Below are positions 14,989 to 23,398 of a DNA stretch of 64,000 nt, piece by piece. Made by a program: the position numbers and the translations under genes. Below the pieces are notes generated by a model that saw nothing but the letters and a program-made list of their open reading frames with translations, was not told the origin of the DNA and made no database searches. How positions within the stretch are numbered: the stretch's first letter is position 1; every line of letters begins with the position of its first letter. Source of the DNA: Caulobacter sp031457805 (GTDB taxonomy: Bacteria > Pseudomonadota > Alphaproteobacteria > Caulobacterales > Caulobacteraceae); the NCBI RefSeq assembly GCF_031457805.1, contig NZ_JAVDXI010000002.1, forward strand, positions 62,001-126,000, written 5' to 3'.

Positions 14989-15924
14989 TTATCCGATCGC
15001 GCCGAAGCACCAGGCCAGGACGGACTTCTGGGCGTGAATGCGGTTCTCCGCCTCGTCCCAGACCAGCGAACGCGGACCGTCCAGCACGGCGTCGGTGACC
15101 TCTTCGCCCCGGTGCGCCGGCAGACAGTGCAGGAAGACGCCGTTGTCGGCGGCCAGATCCATCAGCCTGTCGTCGACCTGATAGGGCTCCAGCGCAGCCA
15201 AGCGCTCATCGTGGTCGGTGTCGCCCATCGAGACCCAAGTGTCGGCCACGACCACATCGGCGCCGCTGACGGCCGCCTTGGGATCGGTGGTCATGCTGAC
15301 GCGGCCCTGCAGCCCCTCGGCGCGGGCCAGATCGTGCAGGTCGGCGTGATAGACCGCCGGGCAGGCGATCTTCAGCTCGAAGCCCAGCAGCGGCGCGGCA
15401 TGGATGAAGCTGGAGCACACGTTGTTGCCGTCGCCGACCCAGGCGATCGTCTTGCCGGCGATCGGGCCGCGATGCTCCTCGATGGTGAGGATGTCGGCCA
15501 TGATCTGGCACGGATGGCTCTTGTCGGTCAGGCCGTTGATCACCGGCACGGTCGAGACCTGGGCGAAGCGCTCGACGTCTGCGTGGCTGTTGGCGCGGAT
15601 CATCACCGCGTCGACCATGCGCGAGAGCACCTTGGCGGTGTCCTCGATGGTCTCGCCGCGGCCCAGTTGCATGTCATTGGACGTCGAGATGATCGCGCTG
15701 CCGCCCAACTGCCGCATGGCCGCGTCGAACGAGAAGCGGGTGCGGGTCGAGTTCTTCTGGAAGATCATCGACAGCACGCGGTCCTTGGCCGGCGCATCAG
15801 CGTCGACCTTGCCCTGGGGCCAGCCCTTGCGAGCGGTCTTGCGAGCGTGGGCGTCGTCCAACAGCAGGCGCAACGTCGCGCCGTCCAGCTTCCAGAGGTC
15901 GATGAAATGGCGGGGTTGAGTCAT
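14989..15924 (-). CDS. argF: Ornithine carbamoyltransferase
   Basis: A 311-residue enzyme making citrulline from ornithine and carbamoyl phosphate in arginine synthesis. Seen: the carbamoyl-phosphate loop NSTRTR, HPCQ, the ornithine loop DTWVSMGDTDHD, and HCLPAHRGEEV. Length is typical. The ATG at 15924 is chosen because the protein family begins at this RHFIDL segment; the frame before it is repeat DNA. It follows argD in the same direction, an argDF pair separated by a palindromic repeat. Confidence 0.96.
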   Translation of the reverse strand: MTQPRHFIDLWKLDGATLRLLLDDAHARKTARKGWPQGKVDADAPAKDRVLSMIFQKNSTRTRFSFDAAMRQLGGSAIISTSNDMQLGRGETIEDTAKVLSRMVDAVMIRANSHADVERFAQVSTVPVINGLTDKSHPCQIMADILTIEEHRGPIAGKTIAWVGDGNNVCSSFIHAAPLLGFELKIACPAVYHADLHDLARAEGLQGRVSMTTDPKAAVSGADVVVADTWVSMGDTDHDERLAALEPYQVDDRLMDLAADNGVFLHCLPAHRGEEVTDAVLDGPRSLVWDEAENRIHAQKSVLAWCFGAIG

Positions 15925-15945
15925 CGGACTATCCCTATCCCCGCC

Positions 15946-16021
15946 TCCCCGGCGCATGCCGGGGCCCAGACTCATCCTGGGATTAAGCGGGCTTGATCTG
16001 GGTCCCGGCTTTCGCCGGGAA
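15946..16021. repeat. Palindromic intergenic repeat between argD and argF
   Basis: Two inverted copies of a unit of about 27 bases (CCCCGGCG...GCCGGGG CCCAGA on the left; TCTGGG TCCCGGC...GCCGGGA on the right). Each unit also holds a small hairpin. It has the look of the dispersed CCGGGACCCAGA-type repeats of Caulobacter genomes. Confidence 0.75.
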
Positions 16022-16040
16022 GGTCGGAAACGAAGGGCTT

Positions 16041-17258
16041 TTAGGCGGCGGCCTTGGCGCGCGCGGCCTCGCAAGCTTTCTCAAGCTTGGCGATCGCCTC
16101 GCTGGCCTCTTCGATGGTGAGGTTCAGCGGCGGCAGCAGACGCACGCAGTTGTCGCCGCCGCCAGCGATGAGAAGCTTCTCGTCGCGCGCCAGGACCATG
16201 AACTCGCGGTTGTTCGGGATCAGCTTGACGCCGATCAGCAGGCCCTTGCCACGCACGTCGACGATGACATCCGGGTAGCGGTCCTTCAGTCCATTCAACT
16301 GCTGGGTGAAGAAGCCCGAAACGGTCTTCACGTTGTCCAGCGTCTCGGGCGACTTGATGATGTCCAGCGCCGCCTTGCCGACGGCCATGGCCAGCGGGTT
16401 GCCGCCGAAGGTCGAGCCGTGCGCCGCGACCGTCATGCCCTTGGCCGCCTCGGTGGTGGCCAGGCACGCGCCGATCGGGAAGCCGCCGCCCAGGGCCTTG
16501 GCGACCGCCATGATGTGCGGCTCGCCGCCTTCGGCCCACTCGTAGGCGAAGAGCTTGCCGGTCCGACCCATGCCGCACTGGACTTCGTCATAGATCAGCA
16601 GCACGCCATGCTCGTCGCACATCTGGCGCAGGCCCACGAGGCATTGGGTCGGGATCGAGCGCGCGCCGCCCTCGCCCTGCACCGGCTCGACGATGATCGC
16701 CGCCGTGGTCGGGCTGGCGATGGCGGCCTTGATGGCGTCGTGGTCGCCGAAGGTCAGCTGGCTGTAGCCCGGCAGACGCGGGCCAAAGCCGTCGACATAG
16801 CTGGGGTTGCCCGACGCATTCACCGCCGCATAGGTGCGGCCATGGAACGAGCCGTCAAAACCGTAGATGTCGATCCGCTCGGGCTGGCCGTTGGCCGAAT
16901 GATACTTGCGCGCCGTCTTCAGCGCGCACTCGACGGCTTCCGTGCCCGAGTTGGTGAAGAACACCACGTCGGCGAACGAGTTGGCGCACAGGGCGTCCGC
17001 CAGCTCTTCCTGCTCCGGGATCCGGTAGATGTTCGAGACGTGCCAGAGCTTCTCGGCCTGGGTTTTCAGGACCTCGACGAGGGCGGGATGGGCATGGCCC
17101 AGACCGTTCGTGGCGATGCCCGCCACGCAGTCGAGATACTCCTCGCCCTCGGTCGAGATCAGGCGCGCGCCTCGGCCTCGGTCAAACGCCAGCGGAGCGC
17201 GGTTGTAAACGCCCATGATGTGGTGCTGCGAGGAGTTGGACGACGTCGCGGTGCTCAA
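16041..17258 (-). CDS. argD: Acetylornithine aminotransferase
   Basis: A 405-residue class-III PLP aminotransferase of arginine (and probably lysine) synthesis. Motifs: FTNSGTEAVECALKTAR, GSFHGRTYAAV, IVEPVQGEGG, LIYDEVQCGMGRTG, AVAKALGGGFPIGA with the PLP lysine, and HGSTFGGNPLA. I chose the TTG at 17258 for the GGGAGG 6 bases upstream; an in-frame ATG at 17213 is the alternative. A hairpin with a T-rich tail lies just before the ribosome site. argF follows. Confidence 0.94.
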   Translation of the reverse strand: MSTATSSNSSQHHIMGVYNRAPLAFDRGRGARLISTEGEEYLDCVAGIATNGLGHAHPALVEVLKTQAEKLWHVSNIYRIPEQEELADALCANSFADVVFFTNSGTEAVECALKTARKYHSANGQPERIDIYGFDGSFHGRTYAAVNASGNPSYVDGFGPRLPGYSQLTFGDHDAIKAAIASPTTAAIIVEPVQGEGGARSIPTQCLVGLRQMCDEHGVLLIYDEVQCGMGRTGKLFAYEWAEGGEPHIMAVAKALGGGFPIGACLATTEAAKGMTVAAHGSTFGGNPLAMAVGKAALDIIKSPETLDNVKTVSGFFTQQLNGLKDRYPDVIVDVRGKGLLIGVKLIPNNREFMVLARDEKLLIAGGGDNCVRLLPPLNLTIEEASEAIAKLEKACEAARAKAAA

Positions 17259-17285
17259 GACCGGCCTCCCAAAAAGGAAACAAGC

Positions 17286-17306
17286 CCCCGCGCTGTTCGC
17301 GCGGGG
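17286..17306 (-). promoter_or_regulatory. Hairpin in the argD leader (possible attenuator)
   Basis: CCCCGCGC/GCGCGGGG makes an 8-base stem. On the argD strand it is followed by a T-rich stretch and then the ribosome site, about 28 bases before the TTG. It has the shape of an intrinsic terminator placed in front of a biosynthetic gene; alternatively it ends an upstream transcript. Confidence 0.45.
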
Positions 17307-17412
17307 ACCGGAAGGCCGCAGGTTGTCGCCGTGGAACACCGTCGTGTCAATGAAAGGCCCCTCAAAAAGGCCCTGAACAGCCGACGAAATCTCCGCCGAT
17401 GACGCGGGTGGC

Positions 17413-18225
17413 TCAGCTCTTCAGACGGTAACCGGTGACGAAGAGCCTCCAGCACCACAGGAACAGCGCCACGGTGAGAACGCCGGTGGTCACCACGCCG
17501 ATCGCGATCGAGCCGTCGGCATGGCCGATGAAGCCGTAGCGGAATCCGTCGATCAAATAGAAGAACGGGTTGAAATGGCTGGCCGAGCGGAAGGGCTCGG
17601 GCAGCTTGTCCACCAGATAGAAGGTGCCCGAAAGGAAGGTCATCGGCATGATCAGGAAGTTGGTCACAGCCGCCAGCTGGTCGAACTTCTCGGCCCAGAG
17701 ACCCGCCAGAACGCCCGCCAAGCCCAGGATCAGCGAGGCTGTCAGCCCGAAATAGAGCACGGCCCAGAGATGGGCGACCGACAGGCCCGCGCCCGGCAGA
17801 ACGCCGATGACGACCGCCGTCACCGCCCCCACGACAACGCCGCGCGTCGCAGCACCCAGCGTAAACGCCGACACCTGCTCCAGCGCCGACAACGGCGGGG
17901 TGAGGAAGTCCGGCGTCAGGCCCATCATCTTGGCCTGGATGAGCGAGGACGAGGAGTTGGCGAAGGCGTTGTTGAGGATCGCCATCATGATCAGGCCGGG
18001 GGCTACGAAATGGCCGAAGGTCACACCTCCCACCGCGGGGCGACTGGCGCCGACGGCGACCACGAAGACCAGCATGTAGAGCAGCGTGGTGACCACGGGC
18101 GCGGCGACCGTCTGGGTGCCGACCTTCCAGAACCGGCGGATTTCGCGCTGGTAGAGCGTGAGGAAGCCGGACCAGTTCCAGCCGCGATAGTCGCGCGGCT
18201 GCGGCGGAACGACGCTCTCGGCCAT
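17413..18225 (-). CDS. ABC-2 type transporter permease
   Basis: A 270-residue membrane protein with six hydrophobic segments, of the drug/polysaccharide-export ABC-2 permease family. Typical features are the amphipathic start LYQREIRRFWKVGTQTVAAPVV, a GLIMMAILNNAFAN stretch and the late LIMPMTFLSGTFYLVDKLP motif. Its partner ATPase is not adjacent in this window, so it must work with one encoded elsewhere. The first ATG at 18234 is also possible. It diverges from gcrA. Confidence 0.88.
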   Translation of the reverse strand: MAESVVPPQPRDYRGWNWSGFLTLYQREIRRFWKVGTQTVAAPVVTTLLYMLVFVVAVGASRPAVGGVTFGHFVAPGLIMMAILNNAFANSSSSLIQAKMMGLTPDFLTPPLSALEQVSAFTLGAATRGVVVGAVTAVVIGVLPGAGLSVAHLWAVLYFGLTASLILGLAGVLAGLWAEKFDQLAAVTNFLIMPMTFLSGTFYLVDKLPEPFRSASHFNPFFYLIDGFRYGFIGHADGSIAIGVVTTGVLTVALFLWCWRLFVTGYRLKS

Positions 18226-18303
18226 GTCTCTCATCGGCTCAAACCCTTGTTCTGCTTGGCCATGTGCGCCTTGAGGGCCCTTTTCGCAAGCGCAGGCTTG
18301 CCG

Positions 18304-18369
18304 GAATCAACATCTTGTTTCTGTGGACAGAGTCGATGGCGCCCATTGTGCGTTTTAACGCATTCTTTA
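18304..18369 (+). promoter_or_regulatory. gcrA promoter region with CtrA, CcrM and DnaA-type sites
   Basis: Seen: GANTC sites GAATC (18304-18308) and GAGTC (18330-18334), substrates of the CcrM methylase. TGTGGACAG (18322-18330) matches 7 of 9 bases of an inverted DnaA box. TTAA-N7-TTTA (18355-18369) is one base off the CtrA box TTAA-N7-TTAA. Known in C. crescentus: DnaA activates and CtrA represses gcrA, which these sites fit. Confidence 0.65.
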
Positions 18370-18472
18370 CGATATCTAGTAGGACGACCGCCGGCGGGGC
18401 GGATCGATCACCATATATAGGGTGACGGGCGTGGGGACGCCCCCACCCTCTCTCGAATGGCGGAGACGGGTA

Positions 18473-18994
18473 ATGAGCTGGACCGACGAACGGGTTTCCA
18501 CCCTGAAGAAGCTCTGGTTGGACGGCCTTTCGGCCAGCCAGATCGCCAAGCAACTGGGCGGCGTGACGCGCAACGCCGTGATCGGCAAGGTGCACCGCCT
18601 AGGCCTTTCGGGCCGCGCGGCCCCTTCGCAGCCGGCGCGTCCGGCCTTCAAGGCTCCGCGCCCGGCGCGTCCGGCCGCGCAGGCCATGCCCTCGGCGCCG
18701 CGTCGCGTGACGCCGGTCGAGGCCCCCTCGTCGGTTCCGGTCGCCGCAGCGCCCGCGCCGCTGCCGGCCTTCCGCCACGAGGAGCCCGGGTCGGCCACCG
18801 TACTGACCCTGGGCGCGCACATGTGCAAGTGGCCGATCGGCGATCCGTCGTCGGAAGGCTTCACCTTCTGCGGTCGCCGCTCGTCTGAAGGCCCCTACTG
18901 CGTCGAGCACGCGCGCGTGGCCTACCAGCCGCAGCAGACCAAGAAGAAGAGCGGCGGCGCCGAGCTGGCCCGTTCGCTTCGCCGCTACATCTAA
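18473..18994 (+). CDS. gcrA: GcrA cell-cycle regulator
   Basis: A 173-residue GcrA. In Caulobacter this protein binds sigma-70 RNA polymerase and activates promoters carrying CcrM-methylated GANTC, driving S-phase genes including ctrA. The N-terminal HTH WTDERVSTLKKLWLDGLSAS and QIAKQLGG-VTRNAVIGKVHRLGL is unmistakable. A Pro/Ala linker follows (about 48-105). The C-terminal sigma-interacting part carries Cys/His residues (MCKWPIGDP, FCGR, YCVEHAR). I chose the ATG at 18473, the accepted N-terminus, with GGAGA upstream. Monocistronic, followed by a terminator. Confidence 0.98.
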   Translation: MSWTDERVSTLKKLWLDGLSASQIAKQLGGVTRNAVIGKVHRLGLSGRAAPSQPARPAFKAPRPARPAAQAMPSAPRRVTPVEAPSSVPVAAAPAPLPAFRHEEPGSATVLTLGAHMCKWPIGDPSSEGFTFCGRRSSEGPYCVEHARVAYQPQQTKKKSGGAELARSLRRYI

Positions 18995-19021
18995 GAAGAA
19001 CAATAGTCTCTCAGAGCGGCG

Positions 19022-19060
19022 GATCCCGGATGGCCCAAAAGGCCGTCCGGGATTTCTCAT
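19022..19060 (+). terminator. Terminator of gcrA
   Basis: A 13-pair stem (one G-T pair) of the form ATCCCGGATGGCC/GGCCGTCCGGGAT with a CAAAA loop, followed by a T-rich tail. Confidence 0.88.
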
Positions 19061-19087
19061 TTCTGGAGGTCGGCCTAGATAGAGGCC

Positions 19088-20611
19088 ATGAGCGACCTGC
19101 CGCCTTCCGATTCCAACGCGCCGCCGTACTCGGTCTCCGAGCTGGCCTTCGCCCTGAAGCGCACGCTGGAGGACCGCTACGGCTTCGTGCGGCTGCGCGG
19201 CGAACTTTCCAAGGTCACGCACCACTCCAACGGCCACGTCTATCTGACCCTCAAGGACGACAAGTCGGCGATCGACGGCGTGGTCTGGAAGGGCAATGTC
19301 CGGGGCCTGGGCGTTCGGCCCGAGCACGGGCTCGAGGTGATCGTCACCGGCAAGATCACCACCTATCCGGCCGGCTCGCGCTACCAGATCGTCATCGACA
19401 GCATGGAGGCCGCCGGCGTCGGCGCCCTTTTGGCGCAGCTGGAGCGCCTGAAGGCTAAGCTGGCCGCCGAGGGCCTGTTCGCGCCGGAGCGCAAGCGTCC
19501 CCTGCCCTCGATGCCCGCCGTGGTGGGGGTGATCACCAGCCCGACCGGCGCGGTGATCCGCGACATCCTGCATCGCATCCGCGACCGCTGGCCCTGCCAG
19601 GTTCTGGTCTGGCCGTGCGTCGTGCAAGGCGACGCCGCTGCTGGCCAGGTCAGCGCCGCGATCCGAGGCTTCAACGCGATCCAGCCTGGCGGGCCCGTGC
19701 CGCGCCCCGACGTCCTGATCGTCGCGCGCGGCGGCGGCTCAGTGGAGGACCTCTGGGCCTTTAACGACGAAGGCCTGGCGCGGACGGTGGCCGAAGGCAC
19801 GATCCCGCTGATCTCGGCTGTGGGCCACGAGACCGACACCACCCTGATTGACTTCGTCTCGGACCGCCGCGCGCCCACGCCGACGGCGGCCGCCGAGATG
19901 GCCACGCCGGTGCTGGCCGAACTGCGGGCGTTGATCTCCGATTTCGATCGCCGGCTGAACCGTTGCGGCTCGCGCACGATCGAGGAGCGACGCACACGGC
20001 TTGTCAGCGCCGCGCGCGGCCTGCCGCGTCCCAACGATCTGCTAGCCCTGGCCCAACAGCGCTTCGACATCGCCTCTGGCCGCCTCGACGCGGCCCTGCA
20101 GCGCAACACCGCCGTCCATGCGCAGGACCTGTTGAAGGTCACCGCGCGCCTGACGCCTGAAGCCCTTGGCCGGCAACGCGCTGTGAAGGCCGATCGCTTG
20201 GCCGACCTCTCCCGCCGACTGGACCTCGCCGCCCGGAGGGTCCCCGATCGCGTCGCCCAGCACGCCCGACTGCCTGCGCTTTGGGACCGTCTGAACGCCG
20301 CCGGGCGACGGCGCCTGCAGCGGGACGCCGACCGCCTGGCCAGTCTCGAAAAACTCCGCCAATCCTTGAACCCAGAGCGCCCGCTCGAATTGGGCTTCGC
20401 CCTGGTGCGAAAGGCGGATCAAACCATCGCCCGCTCGGCGGCAGACCTCGTCTCCGGCGAGCGCGTCAGCCTGAAGTTCAAGAGCGGCGAGCGTGACGCG
20501 GTCATCGATGGCGAAGGCGGCTTCGTCCCGCCGCCCGCCGCGTCAACGCCCCCGCCCAAGCCACGCCCCAAACCCGCCGCGCCGCCCGCCGGTCAAGGCG
20601 ACCTGTTCTGA
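19088..20611 (+). CDS. xseA: Exonuclease VII large subunit
   Basis: A 507-residue XseA that, with the small subunit XseB, degrades single-stranded DNA from both ends. The N-terminal OB fold is about 15-112 (VRLRGELSKVTHHSNGHVYLTLKDD). The conserved nuclease core follows, with PAVVGVITSPTGAVIRDI, RGGGSVEDLWAFNDE, SAVGHETDTTLIDFVSD and RAPTPTAAAEMA. A helical C-terminal region ends in a Pro-rich tail. xseB is not in the window. Confidence 0.96.
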   Translation: MSDLPPSDSNAPPYSVSELAFALKRTLEDRYGFVRLRGELSKVTHHSNGHVYLTLKDDKSAIDGVVWKGNVRGLGVRPEHGLEVIVTGKITTYPAGSRYQIVIDSMEAAGVGALLAQLERLKAKLAAEGLFAPERKRPLPSMPAVVGVITSPTGAVIRDILHRIRDRWPCQVLVWPCVVQGDAAAGQVSAAIRGFNAIQPGGPVPRPDVLIVARGGGSVEDLWAFNDEGLARTVAEGTIPLISAVGHETDTTLIDFVSDRRAPTPTAAAEMATPVLAELRALISDFDRRLNRCGSRTIEERRTRLVSAARGLPRPNDLLALAQQRFDIASGRLDAALQRNTAVHAQDLLKVTARLTPEALGRQRAVKADRLADLSRRLDLAARRVPDRVAQHARLPALWDRLNAAGRRRLQRDADRLASLEKLRQSLNPERPLELGFALVRKADQTIARSAADLVSGERVSLKFKSGERDAVIDGEGGFVPPPAASTPPPKPRPKPAAPPAGQGDLF

Positions 20612-20638
20612 AACCGCGGCTTGGCGTAGAATGGTCTC

Positions 20639-20854
20639 ATGAACGCTTTCGATCGTGATCTCGGCAAGTCCGACGGCATGGCCGTCCTGCACTATGGCGA
20701 TGGCGAGTACGCCGTGCTCAGCCCTGGCCGCTTCGTGCTGTGCGCGGTGAGCAACAAGCAGATTCCGCTGGAGGCTTTGCGCTACTGGAGCCCCGAGCAC
20801 CAGGAAGCCTATACCGGTCCCGCCGAGGCCCTGAAGCGTTGGCAAGGGGCCTGA
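20639..20854 (+). CDS. DUF2093 protein
   Basis: A 71-residue protein of the small alphaproteobacterial DUF2093 family (AVLHYGDGEYAVLSPGRFVLCAVSNKQIPLEALRYW region, residues 15-50). Function unknown. It ends inside the start of the following LytM-type gene, and with xseA it forms a likely three-gene unit. Confidence 0.85.
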   Translation: MNAFDRDLGKSDGMAVLHYGDGEYAVLSPGRFVLCAVSNKQIPLEALRYWSPEHQEAYTGPAEALKRWQGA

Positions 20855-21690
20855 GCCGCCGCGCGGTTCTAGCCGCGCTTCCGCTGTCGATGGGCCTGCC
20901 CGCCTTGGCGCAGGCCGCCGCGCCGGGCCTGTCCCTCTCGGGAAAGTTCGTTCAAGGCGGCTACGCCGTGGGCCGCACGGCGCCCCGCGCGACGATCGAC
21001 CTTGATGGCCAGGTGCTGACCACGGCGTCGGCTGACGGATGGTTCGTCATCGGCTTTGACCGTGATGCGCCCGCGAATTCGGTCCTGACCGTGACCACCG
21101 CAGAGGGCTCGGCGATAGACCAGCGCGCGGTCGCTCCCGGCGACTTCGACATCCAGCGGATCGACGGCCTGCCGCCCGAGCAGGTGACGCCGACCGATCC
21201 GGTGTTGCTGGAGCGCTTGGCCGCCGAGAACGCGCGCAAGATGGCCGGCTTCGCCAGTCAGGCCGACATCGAAGGCTTCCGCGAGGGATTCATACTTCCG
21301 GTTGTGGGCGCACGGCGCTCCGCCCGTTTCGGCGGCCAGCGCATTCTCAACGGCGAGCCCAAGCGTCCCCATTTTGGGGTTGATCTGGCGACGCCCGTCG
21401 GTACGCCCGTGCGCGCGCCGGCGTCCGCGGTGGTCGCTTTCGCCGAGACCGGATTACACTTCGAGGGCGGCCTATTGCTCCTGGATCACGGCCAAGGCCT
21501 GGTCACTGCCTATCTCCACCTGTCAAAAATCCTCGTATCGCCCGGTACTTACGTGAGGAAAGGCGACCTGGTCGCGCAGACCGGCAAAGAAGGTCGGGCG
21601 ACGGGCCCGCACCTATGCTGGCGCATGAAGTGGCGTGGCCGAAACATGGACCCGTCCCTGCTGGTCGGATCGGCGCCCCTCGCCGGCTAA
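20839..21690 (+). CDS. Exported M23 (LytM) peptidase-like protein
   Basis: About 283 residues. A signal sequence (SRRAVLAALPLSMGLPALAQA) is followed by a beta-rich middle domain and a C-terminal M23 domain with HFGVDLATPVGTPVRAPASAVV and TAYLHLSKILVSPG, then GPHLCWRMKWRGRNMDP. The zinc-site pattern HxxxD...HxH is partly altered: the first His-Asp pair is present, but the usual HxH reads YLHLS with one His. Activity or a regulatory role in the cell wall is therefore open. The TTG at 20839 overlaps the DUF2093 gene; other starts are possible. Confidence 0.85.
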   Translation: MARGLSRRAVLAALPLSMGLPALAQAAAPGLSLSGKFVQGGYAVGRTAPRATIDLDGQVLTTASADGWFVIGFDRDAPANSVLTVTTAEGSAIDQRAVAPGDFDIQRIDGLPPEQVTPTDPVLLERLAAENARKMAGFASQADIEGFREGFILPVVGARRSARFGGQRILNGEPKRPHFGVDLATPVGTPVRAPASAVVAFAETGLHFEGGLLLLDHGQGLVTAYLHLSKILVSPGTYVRKGDLVAQTGKEGRATGPHLCWRMKWRGRNMDPSLLVGSAPLAG

Positions 21691-21824
21691 CCTGCCGCCC
21701 CATTCGCCCCTGGCGCGAGTTTCAATCATTCGTTAGCTATGCCGCCGGTATCGAGACACGAGGTCGCCGGGGGCGATCATCGGTCTTGGTCTCCCCGCGA
21801 GATCCTTGAGGAGACGGCTCCCGC

Positions 21825-22343
21825 ATGTCTGCGGCGCTTGAAAAGCTGCGTTTTTTGCTGGTGGACGACAACCAGCACATCCGCGCGATCGTTTCCACGA
21901 TCCTCAAGGGCGTGGGCGTTCGGCATATTCGCGAGGCGATGGACGGCGCTGAAGCTCTGCAGATCCTGCGCGACTGGCAGACCGACATCGCCATCGTCGA
22001 CTTCAAGATGAGCCCGTTGGACGGGGTGATGTTCACCCAGCTGGTGCGTAGCTCACCCGACAGCGTCGACCCATACCTGCCGATCATCATGCTGACCGGC
22101 TTCGCCGAGCGTCACCGGGTCTTCGAGGCCCGTGATGCGGGCGTGACGGAGATCGTCGTGAAGCCCGTGACAGCACGGTCGCTTCTGGATCGCATCAACA
22201 CCGTGATTTTCCACCAGCGCCCGTTCATCCGGTCGCCGGACTACTTCGGCCCATGCCGCCGACGTCGGGTCGACCCGCAGTATCATGGCCCCTTCCGCCG
22301 CAATGGCGAGAAGGACTCCATCACCGACGCGATCGAAATCTAG
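21825..22343 (+). CDS. Single-domain response regulator
   Basis: A 172-residue receiver protein. Acidic pair Asp14/Asp15 (LLVDDNQ), phosphoacceptor Asp59 (IAIVDFKM), Thr91 (IMLTGF) and Lys113 (VVKPV) are all in place, so it should be phosphorylated by a histidine kinase or act in a relay. After the receiver (1-125) comes a 45-residue basic Arg-rich tail without a known output domain. No kinase is adjacent. Its stop overlaps that of the convergent acyltransferase gene by 4 bases. Confidence 0.9.
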   Translation: MSAALEKLRFLLVDDNQHIRAIVSTILKGVGVRHIREAMDGAEALQILRDWQTDIAIVDFKMSPLDGVMFTQLVRSSPDSVDPYLPIIMLTGFAERHRVFEARDAGVTEIVVKPVTARSLLDRINTVIFHQRPFIRSPDYFGPCRRRRVDPQYHGPFRRNGEKDSITDAIEI

Positions 22344-23281
22344 TCGGCGACGTCTGCGCGCTCGCGGTCCGCCAGGGCCGCGTAGACCTCATTGGGCCAA
22401 CGCCGATGAACCCAGAACCACTCGGCGGGGCGCTCACGGATCCGGTCTTCCATGAAGGCGTTGATCATCCGCACTCCGGCCTCGATGTCCGCCGTCCGAT
22501 CGCCCGTCTTCGGCGGAACGATCGGATCGTGGACCACCGCGCGGAAGCGCGCGCCCTTGAGCCGCTGCACCGACATCGGCTGCAGCACCGTGCCAAAGCG
22601 GATCGCCAGGCGGGTCGGCCCGGGAGCGGTGTGCGCGAGGTGACCGAAGAATGGCGCGGCCACGCCGCTGTTGAACTTCTGATCGTTCATCAGGGCCACT
22701 GACTTGCCCTGCTTCATGCCTTCCAGCAGTTCGCGCGCGCCGTCGCCGCCCTTGGGCGCGAACAGCCGGACCCCATAGCGGAACCGGCTCTCCTTGATCC
22801 GCTTGTCGACATAGGGGTTGTTGGCCGCGCGATAGGTCATCTCGCAGACCACACCGCTGTCGACGATGGCAGCAGGCATCACTTCCCAGTTCGACAGGTG
22901 TCCCGAAACGAACACGACCGGGATCCGGTTCTCGGCGATCTCGACGAGGCGCTCCTTGCCTACAACCTCGACCCGGCCGGTGGACGGCAGGATCTTGTCC
23001 ATCAGCGGGAACTCGGCGAACGAGCGGCCAAGGCCGTCCCACTGTTCGCGCAGGATCTGTTCGTGCCAGGCTGCGTCCTTCTCGGGAAAGGCCAGCTTCA
23101 GATTGCGGGTCGCAACCTTGTGCGCCCCGCTCATCGGTCCAAAGGTGCGTCCCAGCCAGCCGCCGAAATCCGAGGCCCGGTCCACGCCCATCAGGCGCAC
23201 CGCGCCGATAAACAGGTCGAAGCCCAGGGCTTCCAACCGCCACAAGAGGTCCTGGACCCAAGGCTGACGCTTTTCAGACAT
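22340..23281 (-). CDS. Lipid A biosynthesis acyltransferase (LpxL/HtrB family)
   Basis: A 313-residue inner-membrane acyltransferase that adds a secondary acyl chain to lipid A. Motifs: the HX4E active site GHLSNWE (His128, Glu133), an N-terminal hydrophobic helix, LMNDQKFNSGVAAPFFG, and a C-terminal FWVHRRWPNE, all typical. Length fits the family. Whether it is LpxL-, LpxM- or LpxXL-like cannot be decided by eye. Confidence 0.92.
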   Translation of the reverse strand: MSEKRQPWVQDLLWRLEALGFDLFIGAVRLMGVDRASDFGGWLGRTFGPMSGAHKVATRNLKLAFPEKDAAWHEQILREQWDGLGRSFAEFPLMDKILPSTGRVEVVGKERLVEIAENRIPVVFVSGHLSNWEVMPAAIVDSGVVCEMTYRAANNPYVDKRIKESRFRYGVRLFAPKGGDGARELLEGMKQGKSVALMNDQKFNSGVAAPFFGHLAHTAPGPTRLAIRFGTVLQPMSVQRLKGARFRAVVHDPIVPPKTGDRTADIEAGVRMINAFMEDRIRERPAEWFWVHRRWPNEVYAALADRERADVAD

Positions 23282-23398
23282 GGGCCCTTAGTAGGCTCCC
23301 GCGCACGCCTCGCGCAACGGAGTCTCGCCCGGCACGCGACTTGCGGCTGTGAAGCCAGACCGTTCCGTTTCGGGACGGGTCGGGAGAAACAAGGGGGC

